A DNA stretch of 63,616 nucleotides from Oscillospiraceae bacterium (GCA_902798545.1 CADBWQ010000017.1:1-63616); one strand, 5' to 3'; numbered from the stretch's first letter, positions 25,378 to 34,602 are shown. The notes: generated by a model not told the origin, from the letters alone. Numbers and translations are program-made.

Positions 25378-26500
25378 ACAGAAACTGGACCAAATCGATG
25401 ATCAGATCCTGAGTCTCTTTACAGAGCGCATGGACATCGCGGCAGAGATTGCAGCCTGGAAGCGGGAGAACAGCCTCCCGGTGCTGGATGTAAAAAGAGA
25501 AAAGGAAAAACTCGCGCATATTGACGAGAAGAGCCCGCCCGAGCTTTCCGATTACACCTTCACGCTGTTTTCCGTCCTGCTGGAGCTGTCGCGCAGTCGT
25601 CAGAACCGTATTCTGCACCGGGAGAGTGCGGAAAAGGCAGCAATCGAGACCGCGCTGCGCGAGACACCGCCGCTGTTTCCGGAGAAAGCAGTTGTCGCCT
25701 GTCAGGGGGTAGAGGGAGCGTATTCAGGGATCGCCTGTGAGAAACTCTTTGCCAGACCCAGCATCTTTTATTTTTCCACCTTCGACGCGGTGTTCACCGC
25801 AGTGGAGAAGGGACTCTGCCGATACGGCGTGATCCCGGTGGAAAACTCCACCGCCGGCACAGTGAACGCGGTTTACGACCTGATGGTCAGGCATGATTTC
25901 CGTATTGTGCGTTCCGTACGGATCAAAGTCGACCACAATCTCCTCGTGAAACCGGGGACAAAGGCAGAGGATATCTGTGAAATCTACTCCCACGGTCAGG
26001 CGCTGGCCCAGTGCGCCAACTTCCTGCAGCGTTTCCCGAACGCGAAAGTAATCCCGTGCGAGAATACGGCAGTCGCGGCCAAAATGGTCGCGGAGTCCTC
26101 CGAACCGGGCGTCGCCGCGCTTTCTTCCCGCAGCTGCGCGCGCCTCTACGGTCTGGAAAACCTGATGAGCTCCGTACAGGACTCCGCAGATAACTATACC
26201 CGGTTTATCTGTATTTCCAAGAATCTGGAGATCTATCCCGGCGCGGATCATACAAGCCTGATGATGGTGATTCGGGATGAGCCGGGCACGCTTTATAATG
26301 TGCTGGCGAGATTCTATGCGCTGGGCATCAACATGCACAAGCTGGAAAGCCGCCCCATTCCGGGAAGAAACTGGGAGTATCGGTTCTATTTTGATCTGGA
26401 TACTTCGGTGTATTCGCCGCGCTTTATCCAGCTGATGGGAGAACTCGGAGATGTCTGTGAGGAACATGAGTATCTCGGCAGCTACAGTGAGGTGGTTTGA
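25358..26500 (+). CDS. pheA: Bifunctional chorismate mutase / prephenate dehydratase
   Basis: A 380-aa phenylalanine-branch enzyme. Residues 1-85 are an AroQ-class chorismate mutase (YRQKLDQIDDQILSLFTERMDIAAEIAAWKRE). Residues 110-285 are the dehydratase (VACQGVEGAYSGIACEKLF, GVIPVENSTAGTVNAVYDLM, and DNYTRFICIS). Residues 295-375 are an ACT domain (TSLMMVIRDEPGTLYNVLARF, then KLESRPIPGRNWEYRFYFD) for Phe feedback. The start is chosen at ATG 25358 because GGGAGGA lies 7 bp upstream. It has PheA length and architecture with all three parts intact. Confidence 0.96.
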   Translation: MDLSDYRQKLDQIDDQILSLFTERMDIAAEIAAWKRENSLPVLDVKREKEKLAHIDEKSPPELSDYTFTLFSVLLELSRSRQNRILHRESAEKAAIETALRETPPLFPEKAVVACQGVEGAYSGIACEKLFARPSIFYFSTFDAVFTAVEKGLCRYGVIPVENSTAGTVNAVYDLMVRHDFRIVRSVRIKVDHNLLVKPGTKAEDICEIYSHGQALAQCANFLQRFPNAKVIPCENTAVAAKMVAESSEPGVAALSSRSCARLYGLENLMSSVQDSADNYTRFICISKNLEIYPGADHTSLMMVIRDEPGTLYNVLARFYALGINMHKLESRPIPGRNWEYRFYFDLDTSVYSPRFIQLMGELGDVCEEHEYLGSYSEVV

Positions 26501-27718
26501 ATGAAATGCGGCCTGCTCGGCGAAAAGCTCGGTCACAGCTATTCGCCGCAGATTCATGCGGCGCTGGCGGACTACGAATACCTTCTCTACGAAAAAACAC
26601 CGGAGGAGGTAGGGGACTTTGTCCGAAACGGAGACTGGCACGGGCTGAACGTCACGATCCCGTATAAGAAAACCGTCATCCCGTTCTGTGACGAGCGCAC
26701 AGAACTGGCAGAAGCGATTGGAAGCGTGAACACGCTGCTCCGGCGTCCGGACGGCAGCATCCTCGGAGACAACACCGACGCATTCGGATTCGAGGCTCTG
26801 CTCTCCGCCGCCTCATTTGCGCCGGCAGGGAAGAAAGCCCTCGTCCTCGGCAGCGGTGGCGCTTCGGCAACGGTCTGTGCCTGCCTTCGAAGAAGGGGCG
26901 CTGACGTCGTCGTGGTCTCGCGCAGCGGTGAGACCAACTATGAAAACGTCACAAAGCACAGGAATGCCGCACTGGTCGTAAACACAACCCCGCTTGGCAT
27001 GTATCCCGGAAACGGAAAGAAGGCGCTGGATTTAACCGCATTTCCAAATCTTGAAGCCGTTCTGGATGTGGTCTATAACCCGGCGAGAACCGCACTTCTT
27101 CTTCAGGCCGAGGAACTCGGAATTCCATGTGCGGGCGGGCTTCGGATGCTGGTGGCGCAGGGGGTCAGAGCCTCTGAAATCTTCCTTGGACACAAGCATC
27201 CGCAGGACGCGCTGGAGAATATCCTGCACCGGCTCAGCACGGAGATGCAGAATGTCATCCTCATCGGGATGCCCGGCTCCGGCAAGTCCACGATCGCCTC
27301 TCTTCTGGCTGAGAAACTCGGGAGAGTGTCCGTGGAAGCGGATGCGGAACTTGAGAAAGCAGCCGGCATGACTATTCCTGAAATCTTTTCTGCAGAGGGA
27401 GAGGCCGGCTTCCGCAGGCGCGAAACTGCGATTCTCGAAGAGCTTGGAAAGCGTTCCGGACTTGTGATCTCCACCGGCGGCGGCTGCGTAACCCGTAAAG
27501 AAAACTACCCGCTTCTGCACCAGAATGGAAAGATCATACGGATTACCAGGGACATTAAAAAACTCTCAAGAGAGGGGAGACCGCTCTCTTTAAACGCAGA
27601 CCTGTCTGAAATGGCGGAAGTGAGAAACCCGATGTATGAACGCTTCGCCGACGTGACCGTATCCAATGACGGAACACCCGAAGAAGCGGTACAGGCAATC
27701 ATGGAGGTGCTGAAATGA
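26501..27718 (+). CDS. aroEK: Shikimate dehydrogenase-shikimate kinase fusion
   Basis: A 405-aa two-domain protein. Residues 1-245 are shikimate dehydrogenase: GEKLGHSYSPQIHAAL, LNVTIPYKKTVIPFCDE with the catalytic Lys, GSVNTLLR, GDNTDAFGF, ALVLGSGGASATVCACL for NADP, NTTPLGMYP, and GGLRMLVAQ. Residues 250-405 are shikimate kinase: VILIGMPGSGKSTIASLLAEKLG (Walker A), then a DAELEKAAG segment, GEAGFRRRETAILEEL, and STGGGCVTRKENYPLL. It carries out consecutive-but-one pathway steps on one chain. The start is next to the pheA stop without a gap. Confidence 0.96.
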   Translation: MKCGLLGEKLGHSYSPQIHAALADYEYLLYEKTPEEVGDFVRNGDWHGLNVTIPYKKTVIPFCDERTELAEAIGSVNTLLRRPDGSILGDNTDAFGFEALLSAASFAPAGKKALVLGSGGASATVCACLRRRGADVVVVSRSGETNYENVTKHRNAALVVNTTPLGMYPGNGKKALDLTAFPNLEAVLDVVYNPARTALLLQAEELGIPCAGGLRMLVAQGVRASEIFLGHKHPQDALENILHRLSTEMQNVILIGMPGSGKSTIASLLAEKLGRVSVEADAELEKAAGMTIPEIFSAEGEAGFRRRETAILEELGKRSGLVISTGGGCVTRKENYPLLHQNGKIIRITRDIKKLSREGRPLSLNADLSEMAEVRNPMYERFADVTVSNDGTPEEAVQAIMEVLK

Positions 27719-28164
27719 AGTTCCTGATCATCAACGGTCCGAATCTCAACATGCTGGGGATTCGGGAGCCGGACATCTACGGTACGCAGAACTTCCGGGC
27801 TCTGCAGCGGTATATCTATGACTGCTGTCTTGACGAGGGGATCGAGCCGGTCCTGTTCCAATCCAACCATGAGGGGGCAATCGTGGACCGGATTCAGGCG
27901 GCTTACAGGGACGCGGACGGTATCATTATCAACCCGGCAGCGTATACGCACACCAGTGTTGCCATCCTGGACGCGCTGAAGGCGGTCGCCATTCCCGCGG
28001 TGGAAGTTCACCTGTCGGAAGTCAGCGCGCGGGAGAGCTTCCGTCAGATCTCCTATCCGGGCATGGCATGTATCAGGACCTATGCCGGAATGGGCTTCGA
28101 AGGCTACCGCCAGGCAATCCTCTTCCTGAAAGAATGGCTTCAGAACAAACAGCCACCCATCTGA
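27715..28164 (+). CDS. aroQ: 3-dehydroquinate dehydratase, type II
   Basis: A 149-aa dodecamer-type dehydroquinase removing water from 3-dehydroquinate. IINGPNLNMLGIREPDIYG carries the catalytic Arg and the Tyr is in its usual place. QSNHEGAIVDRIQAAY, IINPAAYTHTSVAILDAL and EVHLSEVSARESFRQ are intact. It completes the seven-step set in this operon and is the last gene, followed by a terminator. Confidence 0.97.
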   Translation: MKFLIINGPNLNMLGIREPDIYGTQNFRALQRYIYDCCLDEGIEPVLFQSNHEGAIVDRIQAAYRDADGIIINPAAYTHTSVAILDALKAVAIPAVEVHLSEVSARESFRQISYPGMACIRTYAGMGFEGYRQAILFLKEWLQNKQPPI

Positions 28165-28185
28165 AATGATGATGGGTGGCTGTTT
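28149..28185 (+). terminator. Terminator of the shikimate operon
   Basis: A 13-bp perfect stem ACAGCCACCCATC/GATGGGTGGCTGT followed by TTT. The stem overlaps the aroQ stop. Confidence 0.88.
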
Positions 28186-28202
28186 TGCGTGTCGGCTGCC
28201 TG

Positions 28203-28673
28203 TTATTCAGGAAGCTTGCAGACGTCGATCCATTCCAAAGCTTTGGAATACTCGAAAAGTTCATCCAGATTCAGCTCGATGGCGCTGTTGCCGCTGCCGA
28301 CTGCCGGAAAGACAGTATCAAAACGCTTCATGCTGACATCGAGATAGACAGGGATTCCTGGCTTGATTCCGAAGGGGCAGACGCCGCCTACCGGGTGCCC
28401 GACCATCTCAAGGACTTCGTCCGCAGACAGCATCTTGGCTTTGAAATGAAATTTCTCCTTAAACTTATGATTGTCGATTCTGGCATCGCCTGCTGCAAGA
28501 ATCAGCATGCAGCCGTCACCATTCTTGAAAGACAGGGTCTTTGCAATCCGGGCGCCTTCCACACCGACGGCGGCAGCCGCCAGATCGACCGTTGCAGATG
28601 AGACGTCAAATTCCAGTACACGGTCTTCGAGGCCGAGTGCGCGAAAATAAGCTCTTCCTTCAGCGATAGACAT
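28203..28673 (-). CDS. YbaK/EbsC-family aminoacyl-tRNA deacylase
   Basis: A 156-aa editing-domain protein. ARIAKTLSFKNGDGCMLILAAGDARIDNHKFKEKF contains the conserved Lys of the YbaK fold, and GGVCPFGIKPGIPVYLDVSM the conserved GxxPxG loop. The family removes mischarged amino acids, for example Cys from tRNA-Pro. It stands between convergent transcription from aroQ and the LemA-like gene. Confidence 0.88.
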   Translation of the reverse strand: MSIAEGRAYFRALGLEDRVLEFDVSSATVDLAAAAVGVEGARIAKTLSFKNGDGCMLILAAGDARIDNHKFKEKFHFKAKMLSADEVLEMVGHPVGGVCPFGIKPGIPVYLDVSMKRFDTVFPAVGSGNSAIELNLDELFEYSKALEWIDVCKLPE

Positions 28674-28724
28674 GACTTGACATTACTCCTTGCTTGATTT
28701 GAGAAAAGATTCAGAAGCAGCGCT

Positions 28725-29279
28725 TCAGGCAAAAGCCTCCGGCAGCGATACGCCGCTCAGCGCAGCAATCTGAGGGGTAGGGAAGCGGTGATTCACTTTG
28801 AGAAAAGCACGGACCACATCGTTATAGGTCGACGCATCGATCCGGGCTTTGGCATCGGACGCGGCATGCTGCGCTTCGGCGTAGTTAATCTCATCCGTTT
28901 CGCTGAGCTGCATGCGTGCAAGCGTACTCTCAAGCGCGAAGGTGGATTTTAACAGATCCTGATAATCCGAATACATGGAAGCGGCGTGGACGCTCCTTCC
29001 CCCGAGAGCGTCCCGGATCTGTTCAATCGTTCCGACGGTGTCGCCATCATCTTCAACGTCATATTTCATCCCGAGCAGCAGGATATCTTCGGAAGCGCTG
29101 CATAGAGAACGCAGAGAATCGGCAATGGCGGTTTCAGAATCACGGCCGGAATAAAACCGCTCCGAAATCACTTCACACTGTCTGCCAAGCCGCACGCGCG
29201 TGTTGACCGCGGTAGATCCGAAGACAACAATAAGGGTAAGAATCAGGGCGACAATTGGATTGGATAATATCTTTTTCAT
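28725..29279 (-). CDS. LemA-like membrane-anchored protein
   Basis: A 184-aa protein with one N-terminal helix (IVALILTLIVVFGSTAVNTRV) and an otherwise helical extracytoplasmic body. The end TYNDVVRAFLKVNHRFPTPQIAALSGV matches the LemA C-terminal pattern (YN..V..FN....FP..lIA..FG). It overlaps the TelA stop by 4 bp, so it is third in the operon xpaC-telA-lemA. LemA proteins are of unknown function and are sometimes linked to cell-envelope stress. Confidence 0.65.
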   Translation of the reverse strand: MKKILSNPIVALILTLIVVFGSTAVNTRVRLGRQCEVISERFYSGRDSETAIADSLRSLCSASEDILLLGMKYDVEDDGDTVGTIEQIRDALGGRSVHAASMYSDYQDLLKSTFALESTLARMQLSETDEINYAEAQHAASDAKARIDASTYNDVVRAFLKVNHRFPTPQIAALSGVSLPEAFA

Positions 29280-30442
29280 CCCTGCATATCCAGAAGCTTC
29301 TGCTTCAGCTCGCCTTCAATACGGGCGAGCTCTTCCTCGGCCTGTGCGCGGCGTGCACGCCCGTCATCCTGAATCTGGCGGACTTCGTCGAGCGTCTTGA
29401 TCAGTTCTTCGTTGGTCTTCATCAGGGTTTCCATATCGACAATGCCGCGCTCGGACTCGCGGGCCACTTCCACACTGCCCTGATGCAGAGCTTTTGCATT
29501 TGCTTCCAGAAGCTGATTGGTCACATCCGTCACCTCACGCTGGGCTTTCATCGCCTGATCGGAATGGAACAGACTCATGGCAAGAACCATCTGGTTCTTC
29601 CAGAGAGGAATGGTGTTGTTGATGGAAGAACGAATCTTCTCCATCATAAGCGTATCATTGTTCTGGACCATACGGATCTGCGGCGCCATCTGCACAGAAA
29701 TGGTGCGAGTGAGCTCCAGGTCGTGGAGCTTCTTCTCAAAGCGACCAATCATATTGGCAAAGTCATTCGCAGCCTGAGCGTCTTCCGGCAGCCCGGTCTC
29801 CAGAGCTTTCTGCTTGTACTTGGGAAGTTCTTCTTCACGCAGCTGCTCAATGCGGAGCTTGCCGGCGAGAATATACATGGTCAGTTCTTTCAGGTATTCC
29901 TCATTCCGCTCATACATCTTGTCCATCAGGGCAATGTCCTTCATGAGCGTGACTTCATGACCCTCCAGGGATTCAACAATTTTGTCGACGTTGACCTCGG
30001 CCTTGTCATACTGTGCTTTCAGGGAAGCAATGTTGCTGGTGGACTTTTTAAAGAGACCTTTCAGACCCTTTTTCTCCTCCGGAGAGAAATTCATTCCCTT
30101 CAGCTCCACAACCAGATCGCCAAGCATATCGCCGACTTCACCGAGATCCTTCGTGCGCACGCTGTTCAGGGCGGCATCCGAGAATTCGGAGATGTTTTTC
30201 TGAGCCGCAGAACCGTAGTTCATAACCTGTTCGGTGTTGAGGATGTCGATCTGCTGAGAGAATTCTTTTACCGCAGCCTGCTCGGCAGGAGAGAGGGAAG
30301 ACAGATCAAGCTTTTCGGGCTTGACCTCCGGTTTTGCCTCTTCGGTCTTTTCCTCCTCGACAGGCGCTTCTTCCACAGCGGCCTGAGCGGCAGCATTGGG
30401 CTCCAGAGTCAGTTTCGGGACAAAAGAATTGTTTTCATCCAT
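29276..30442 (-). CDS. telA: Toxic-anion resistance protein TelA family
   Basis: A 388-aa cytoplasmic, almost fully helical protein. After a low-complexity E/A/P-rich tail (residues 20-50) come ALMDKMYERNEEYLKELTMYILAGKL, QMAPQIRMVQNNDTLMMEKIRSSINNTIPLWKNQMVLAM and TNEELIKTLDEVRQIQ, the TelA core. The family is named for tellurite resistance, but in Firmicutes it more often relates to envelope stress. Start ATG 30442 is preceded by AAAGGA; the frame extends further upstream without an RBS. The upstream neighbour is XpaC, the usual partner. Confidence 0.9.
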   Translation of the reverse strand: MDENNSFVPKLTLEPNAAAQAAVEEAPVEEEKTEEAKPEVKPEKLDLSSLSPAEQAAVKEFSQQIDILNTEQVMNYGSAAQKNISEFSDAALNSVRTKDLGEVGDMLGDLVVELKGMNFSPEEKKGLKGLFKKSTSNIASLKAQYDKAEVNVDKIVESLEGHEVTLMKDIALMDKMYERNEEYLKELTMYILAGKLRIEQLREEELPKYKQKALETGLPEDAQAANDFANMIGRFEKKLHDLELTRTISVQMAPQIRMVQNNDTLMMEKIRSSINNTIPLWKNQMVLAMSLFHSDQAMKAQREVTDVTNQLLEANAKALHQGSVEVARESERGIVDMETLMKTNEELIKTLDEVRQIQDDGRARRAQAEEELARIEGELKQKLLDMQG

Positions 30443-30538
30443 TTTGAAAAAGTCCTTTCTGATGTTATTTAAATACAGAAACAAGATAGCGGAATTGAAC
30501 GGAACAGAAGCGGAACAGAGATTCCACAGGGCAATAGA

Positions 30539-31312
30539 TTACTGCGTCGCTACCGTACCCTGCGAATCCTCCCTGATATTGAAATCCTTTTTATCGCTCA
30601 GCCCCTCGCGGGCCAGCATCGCATTCATCACGGCAATGTCGGTCTCAATATCCAGTGCCTGGTTGGCAAAGAGGTAATCAAGCTGCTTCTTGTAAGCGGC
30701 AATCGCCGCATCCAGCATCTCCGTGATGCTTTTCATGCTGCGGTCAATGTTCTCTCCCTGGATTCCCTGTGAATCCATGCGGTCATAGGCGTTGAGAAGT
30801 TTGATTGTTGTGGGAAGATAATAGTTCATGAACTTTCTGATCTTGGGGATGTCAGAGGGGTCGGCGATCGCATCCTGAACAATCTTATCGGTGATCCGCA
30901 TGATTTCGTTGATTTTCACGCGAATTTCCGGATCCTTGATCGACATATACAAGCGCCCCATCTCACTGAGGGCTTTGTTGCCTTCTTCTATGATCGGGTC
31001 AACTTCAGGGCCATAGCTCTTTTTTTTCGCAGGATTTGCTGCAGGCTTTTCTACCCGGGCCTGCTCTTCACCAACTTTACGGACGGTGGTGTCGACAGTT
31101 TTGCGAGCTGTTTTTTCTTCCGTCTTTTTATCAGACTTGCGGCTCTGTTTTCCGACTGCGAGGCCAAACAGATAGGCGACCAGAAGCCCGATCCCAAGTG
31201 TCAGAATCAGACTTCCAAGCTTATACATCGGAAAAAACAGGGATAAGATCAGCCAGGTAATGGCAAAACTGTATATCGACCCGGACCTGGGCCTTCTGCC
31301 TCGTCCAAACAT
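30539..31312 (-). CDS. XpaC-family (5-bromo-4-chloroindolyl phosphate hydrolysis) membrane protein
   Basis: A 257-aa protein with two hydrophobic helices near the N-terminus (SFAITWLILSLFFPMY and GSLILTLGIGLLVAYLF). A basic K/R/T linker (residues 55-105) and a helical C-terminal domain follow (IMRITDKIVQDAIADPSDIPKIRKFMNYYLPTTIKLLNAYDRM, the most conserved part of XpaC). Start ATG 31312 follows GGAGG. It is first in the xpaC-telA-lemA operon, with its own promoter at 31412-31440. Confidence 0.85.
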   Translation of the reverse strand: MFGRGRRPRSGSIYSFAITWLILSLFFPMYKLGSLILTLGIGLLVAYLFGLAVGKQSRKSDKKTEEKTARKTVDTTVRKVGEEQARVEKPAANPAKKKSYGPEVDPIIEEGNKALSEMGRLYMSIKDPEIRVKINEIMRITDKIVQDAIADPSDIPKIRKFMNYYLPTTIKLLNAYDRMDSQGIQGENIDRSMKSITEMLDAAIAAYKKQLDYLFANQALDIETDIAVMNAMLAREGLSDKKDFNIREDSQGTVATQ

Positions 31313-31411
31313 AATGCCTCCGTCAATCATTAAAAATCATAATGATGCGTGAATATCGATACGGTTCATCACTGGGGAAAAGAATCCAGTGTGTCTGAAA
31401 ATCATCAAATT

Positions 31412-31440
31412 ATTATACATTAGGAAGAAACATTCGTCAA
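31412..31440 (-). promoter_or_regulatory. Promoter of the xpaC-telA operon
   Basis: TTGACG-17 bp-TATAAT reading leftward, about 100 bp before xpaC. Confidence 0.85.
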
Positions 31441-31473
31441 GAATTCCTATGAGGGATTTAAGAGAATTCTGTA

Positions 31474-31503
31474 TTGCAAACACAACAGAACATGATGTAT
31501 AAT
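31474..31503 (+). promoter_or_regulatory. Promoter of rpe-recR
   Basis: TTGCAA-18 bp-TATAAT reading rightward, 47 bp before rpe and back to back with the xpaC promoter. Confidence 0.75.
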
Positions 31504-31550
31504 AAATCATTAAGCAATGAGACAATAATAGTAATACGGAGGACAGGCAG

Positions 31551-32210
31551 ATGATTACGATCGCACCATCTCTGCTGTCGGCGGATTTCGGAAAACTGTC
31601 CGAAGAGCTCGCCGAGGTTGCGGACGCCGGGGCAGAGTGGCTTCATTTCGATGTCATGGACGGACATTTCGTACCCAATATTTCCATGGGAATTCCGGTT
31701 TTGAAATCCGTGAGAAAGGCGACAGACCTGTTCCTTGACGCGCATCTGATGATCACGGAACCCATACGCTATGTCAGGCAGTTCTGTGAGGCCGGTGCGG
31801 ATCTTGTCAACGTCCATGTTGAAGCGGATTCACAGGAACGGATCCTGCAAGCGCTGAAGATGATCCGTCAGGAAGGAAAGCGCAGCGGCGTAACGATCAA
31901 GCCGGCTACCCCATGGGAAGCGGTTGTGCCCTTTTTGGACGAGATTGATCTGGTGCTGGTTATGACCGTTGAGCCTGGCTTCGGCGGGCAGCATTTTATG
32001 GCAGAACAGCTGGCGAAGGTGCGGTCGCTGCACGGCCTGATTTCCGAACAGAAGCGGGAGATCCGGCTTGAAGTTGACGGCGGCGTGGACAAGGACACCG
32101 CACCGCTCTGCATCGAAGCCGGCGCGGATGTGCTTGTCGCAGGAAGCGCGGTCTTCGGCAGAAAAGATCGTATGGAGGCAGTTCGCCTGATTCGCGGAGA
32201 ATCCGTTTGA
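31551..32210 (+). CDS. rpe: Ribulose-phosphate 3-epimerase
   Basis: A 219-aa TIM barrel of the pentose phosphate pathway interconverting ribulose 5-phosphate and xylulose 5-phosphate. IAPSLLSADFGKL, LHFDVMDGHFVPNISMG, DAHLMITEP, MTVEPGFGGQHFM and LEVDGGVDKDT are the metal- and phosphate-binding landmarks. RBS ACGGAGGACAGGCAG. It is followed by recR after 24 bp. Confidence 0.95.
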   Translation: MITIAPSLLSADFGKLSEELAEVADAGAEWLHFDVMDGHFVPNISMGIPVLKSVRKATDLFLDAHLMITEPIRYVRQFCEAGADLVNVHVEADSQERILQALKMIRQEGKRSGVTIKPATPWEAVVPFLDEIDLVLVMTVEPGFGGQHFMAEQLAKVRSLHGLISEQKREIRLEVDGGVDKDTAPLCIEAGADVLVAGSAVFGRKDRMEAVRLIRGESV

Positions 32211-32234
32211 CACTGCAGAGGAGTTTCAAGTTTT

Positions 32235-32834
32235 ATGGCTTTTTTTCCGGCATCTCTGGACAACCTGATCGACCGCTTTGCATCTCTGCCCGGCATCGGC
32301 AGAAAGAGCGCGCAGCGACTGGCTTTTCATATACTCTCTCTTTCGGATGCCGAGGCAATGGCATTTGCCGACGCGATCCGCACAGCAAAGAAGGAAGTGA
32401 AACGCTGCCGCGTGTGCCGCAACTATACGGACAGTGACATCTGCCCGATCTGTTCGAGTGATCGGAGAGACCGCAGCGTGATCTGTGTCGTCTCGGATCC
32501 GAAGGATGTGCTCAGCATTGAGCGCGCCAGGGAGTATAACGGCCTATATCATGTCCTCCATGGCGTGATCTCACCCATGAACCATGTCGGACCGGATGAT
32601 ATCGGAGTCAAGGAGCTTCTGATCCGGGCCGCAGAGGATGAGGTTCAGGAAGTGATCATGGCGACAAATCCCGATACGGAAGGAGAGGCTACCGCTATTT
32701 ATATCTCCCGGCTTTTGAAACCGTTTGGGCTGAAGGTTACGAGACTGGCATACGGGATCCCCGTCGGATCCAATCTGGAATTTGCGGATGATGCGACATT
32801 GACAAGAGCGCTTGAGGGCAGGACAGAGATTTAG
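32235..32834 (+). CDS. recR: Recombination mediator RecR
   Basis: A 199-aa protein. Helix-hairpin-helix at residues 10-30 (LASLPGIGRKSAQRLAF); zinc finger C-R-V-C...C-P-I-C (residues 57-72); Toprim domain with VVSDPKDVLSIER and MATNPDTEGEATAIYISRLLKP; and Walker-B-like tail VTRLAYGIPVGSNLEFADDATLTRAL. It loads RecA with RecO and RecF. All zinc cysteines are present. Confidence 0.96.
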   Translation: MAFFPASLDNLIDRFASLPGIGRKSAQRLAFHILSLSDAEAMAFADAIRTAKKEVKRCRVCRNYTDSDICPICSSDRRDRSVICVVSDPKDVLSIERAREYNGLYHVLHGVISPMNHVGPDDIGVKELLIRAAEDEVQEVIMATNPDTEGEATAIYISRLLKPFGLKVTRLAYGIPVGSNLEFADDATLTRALEGRTEI

Positions 32835-32848
32835 TATTCAGCGACAGT

Positions 32849-32876
32849 TTGGTGCTTTATTGGTCATTATTATAAT
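32849..32876 (+). promoter_or_regulatory. Promoter of the RNase J gene
   Basis: TTGGTG-16 bp-TATAAT, directly followed by AAAGGAG and the start codon at 32891, so the untranslated leader is very short. Confidence 0.6.
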
Positions 32877-32890
32877 GGAAAGGAGATCGA

Positions 32891-34552
32891 ATGACATCTA
32901 AATTAAGAATAATTCCGCTGGGCGGACTGGGTGAAATCGGTAAAAACATGACGGTCATTGAATTCGGCAATGACCTGCTTCTGATAGATTGCGGCATGGG
33001 ATTCCCGGATGAGGATATGTATGGCATCGATGTGGTGCTTCCTGATATTACCTATCTGCGGAACAACGCCAGCAGAATCCGCGGCCTGATCATCACGCAC
33101 GGGCACGAGGATCATATCGGTGCGGTTCCTTATGTTCTGAAAGAACTGGACATTCCCATCTATACGACACCGCTGACAGCTGCGCTGATCGAGCTGAAGC
33201 TGGAAGAACACGATCTTCTGTATAATACACAGATATTTACAAAGAAAGCCGGATCGGTGTTTCGCATCGGATGTTTTTCCATTGAGTTTATCCGCGTGAA
33301 TCACAGCATCCCCGATGCAGTGGCGCTGGCGATCAGGACGCCGGTCGGAACAATCGTGCACACCGGTGACTTTAAGATTGACCTTACACCGATTTCAGGC
33401 GGAATGATCGATCTGGTCCGTTTCGGCGAACTGGGGAACGAGGGCGTTCTCGCGCTGCTCAGTGATTCGACCAATGTGGAGACGCCGGGCCATTCGGCTT
33501 CGGAACGGAAAGTGGGAGAGAGCTTCGACAAGCTTTTTCAGGGCTGTGACAAGCGGATCATCATCACAACCTTTGCTTCGAATGTCCATCGTTTGCAGCA
33601 GATTATCAATGTTGCGGCGAAATATCACCGAAAAGTAGCAGTTACCGGGCGCAGCATGGAAAATGTCCTGCGGACGGCCATGGTTCTCGGATACATGGAA
33701 GTGCCCGAAGGGGTGCTGGTGGAGCTGGAACAGATCGTTTCACTTCCCAAAAACCGCACGGTGATTATCTCCACAGGCAGTCAGGGGGAGGCAATGTCTG
33801 CGTTGTATCGCATGGCTTTTGCCGAACATAAACAGATTCAGATCGACAGCGGCGACCGCGTGATCATCTCCGCATCTGCGATACCGGGCAATGAGAATAC
33901 CATCAGCCGGGTCATCGACGAACTGTTCCACAAGGGCGCGGAAGTGATCTATGATCGGCATACGGATCTTCATGTCTCCGGACATGCCTGTCAGGAAGAG
34001 CAGAAGATGATGCTCGCGCTGGTGAAGCCAAAGTATTTCATCCCTGTCCACGGCGAGCACCGCATGCTTGTCAAGCATGCGGAACTGGGACGCCTGATGG
34101 GGGTTGCCCCGAAGAACATTGTGATTGCTGAAAACGGCAAGGTTATCGAGTTTACCAAGAAAGGTGTTATCTGTGAGGACAGCGTACCGGCCGGCGCGGT
34201 TCTGGTCAGCGGCAGCGGCGGAATCGGAGAGATCGGGAGCGTTGTTATGCGTGACCGGCACAGACTTGCCGAAGACGGCATGGTTGTCATTGTTATGACT
34301 TATTCCTCCTATGATCATAAGCTCCTGGCAACACCGGAGATACTGACACGAGGCTTTATCTATGTGAAAGATTCAGAAGATCTGATCGAAGAGATGTCCA
34401 GAGTTGTTATGGAGACCGTAGAGAGCTGTGAGGAGCAGAATGTTGAGGACTGGAACACCATCAAAACAAAGGTCAAGTCCAGCCTGTCCGGTTATCTGTA
34501 CAAAAGCACCCGCCGCAGCCCCATGATTCTGCCGGTCATCACTGAGATATAA
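32891..34552 (+). CDS. rnj: Ribonuclease J
   Basis: A 553-aa beta-CASP metallo-beta-lactamase nuclease with 5'-3' exo- and endonuclease activity on RNA. GGLGEIGKNMTVIEFGNDLLLIDCGMGFPD; the metal motif ITHGHEDHIGAVPYV; VNHSIPDAVALAI; VHTGDFKIDLTPI; LLSDSTNVETPGHSASE; the beta-CASP region ISTGSQGEAMSALYRMA; HVSGHACQEEQKMMLALVKPKYFIPVHGEHRML. Full length with the C-terminal domain. RBS AAAGGAG. Confidence 0.95.
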   Translation: MTSKLRIIPLGGLGEIGKNMTVIEFGNDLLLIDCGMGFPDEDMYGIDVVLPDITYLRNNASRIRGLIITHGHEDHIGAVPYVLKELDIPIYTTPLTAALIELKLEEHDLLYNTQIFTKKAGSVFRIGCFSIEFIRVNHSIPDAVALAIRTPVGTIVHTGDFKIDLTPISGGMIDLVRFGELGNEGVLALLSDSTNVETPGHSASERKVGESFDKLFQGCDKRIIITTFASNVHRLQQIINVAAKYHRKVAVTGRSMENVLRTAMVLGYMEVPEGVLVELEQIVSLPKNRTVIISTGSQGEAMSALYRMAFAEHKQIQIDSGDRVIISASAIPGNENTISRVIDELFHKGAEVIYDRHTDLHVSGHACQEEQKMMLALVKPKYFIPVHGEHRMLVKHAELGRLMGVAPKNIVIAENGKVIEFTKKGVICEDSVPAGAVLVSGSGGIGEIGSVVMRDRHRLAEDGMVVIVMTYSSYDHKLLATPEILTRGFIYVKDSEDLIEEMSRVVMETVESCEEQNVEDWNTIKTKVKSSLSGYLYKSTRRSPMILPVITEI

Positions 34553-34566
34553 GTTTTCATATGAAT

Positions 34567-34602
34567 AAAAGGGGACTGCCGCTTTCGGGACAGTCCTTTT
34601 TG
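34567..34602 (+). terminator. Terminator after RNase J
   Basis: AAAAGGGGACTG pairs with CAGTCC-TTTTT around a GC-rich loop, 14 bp after the stop. Confidence 0.8.
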
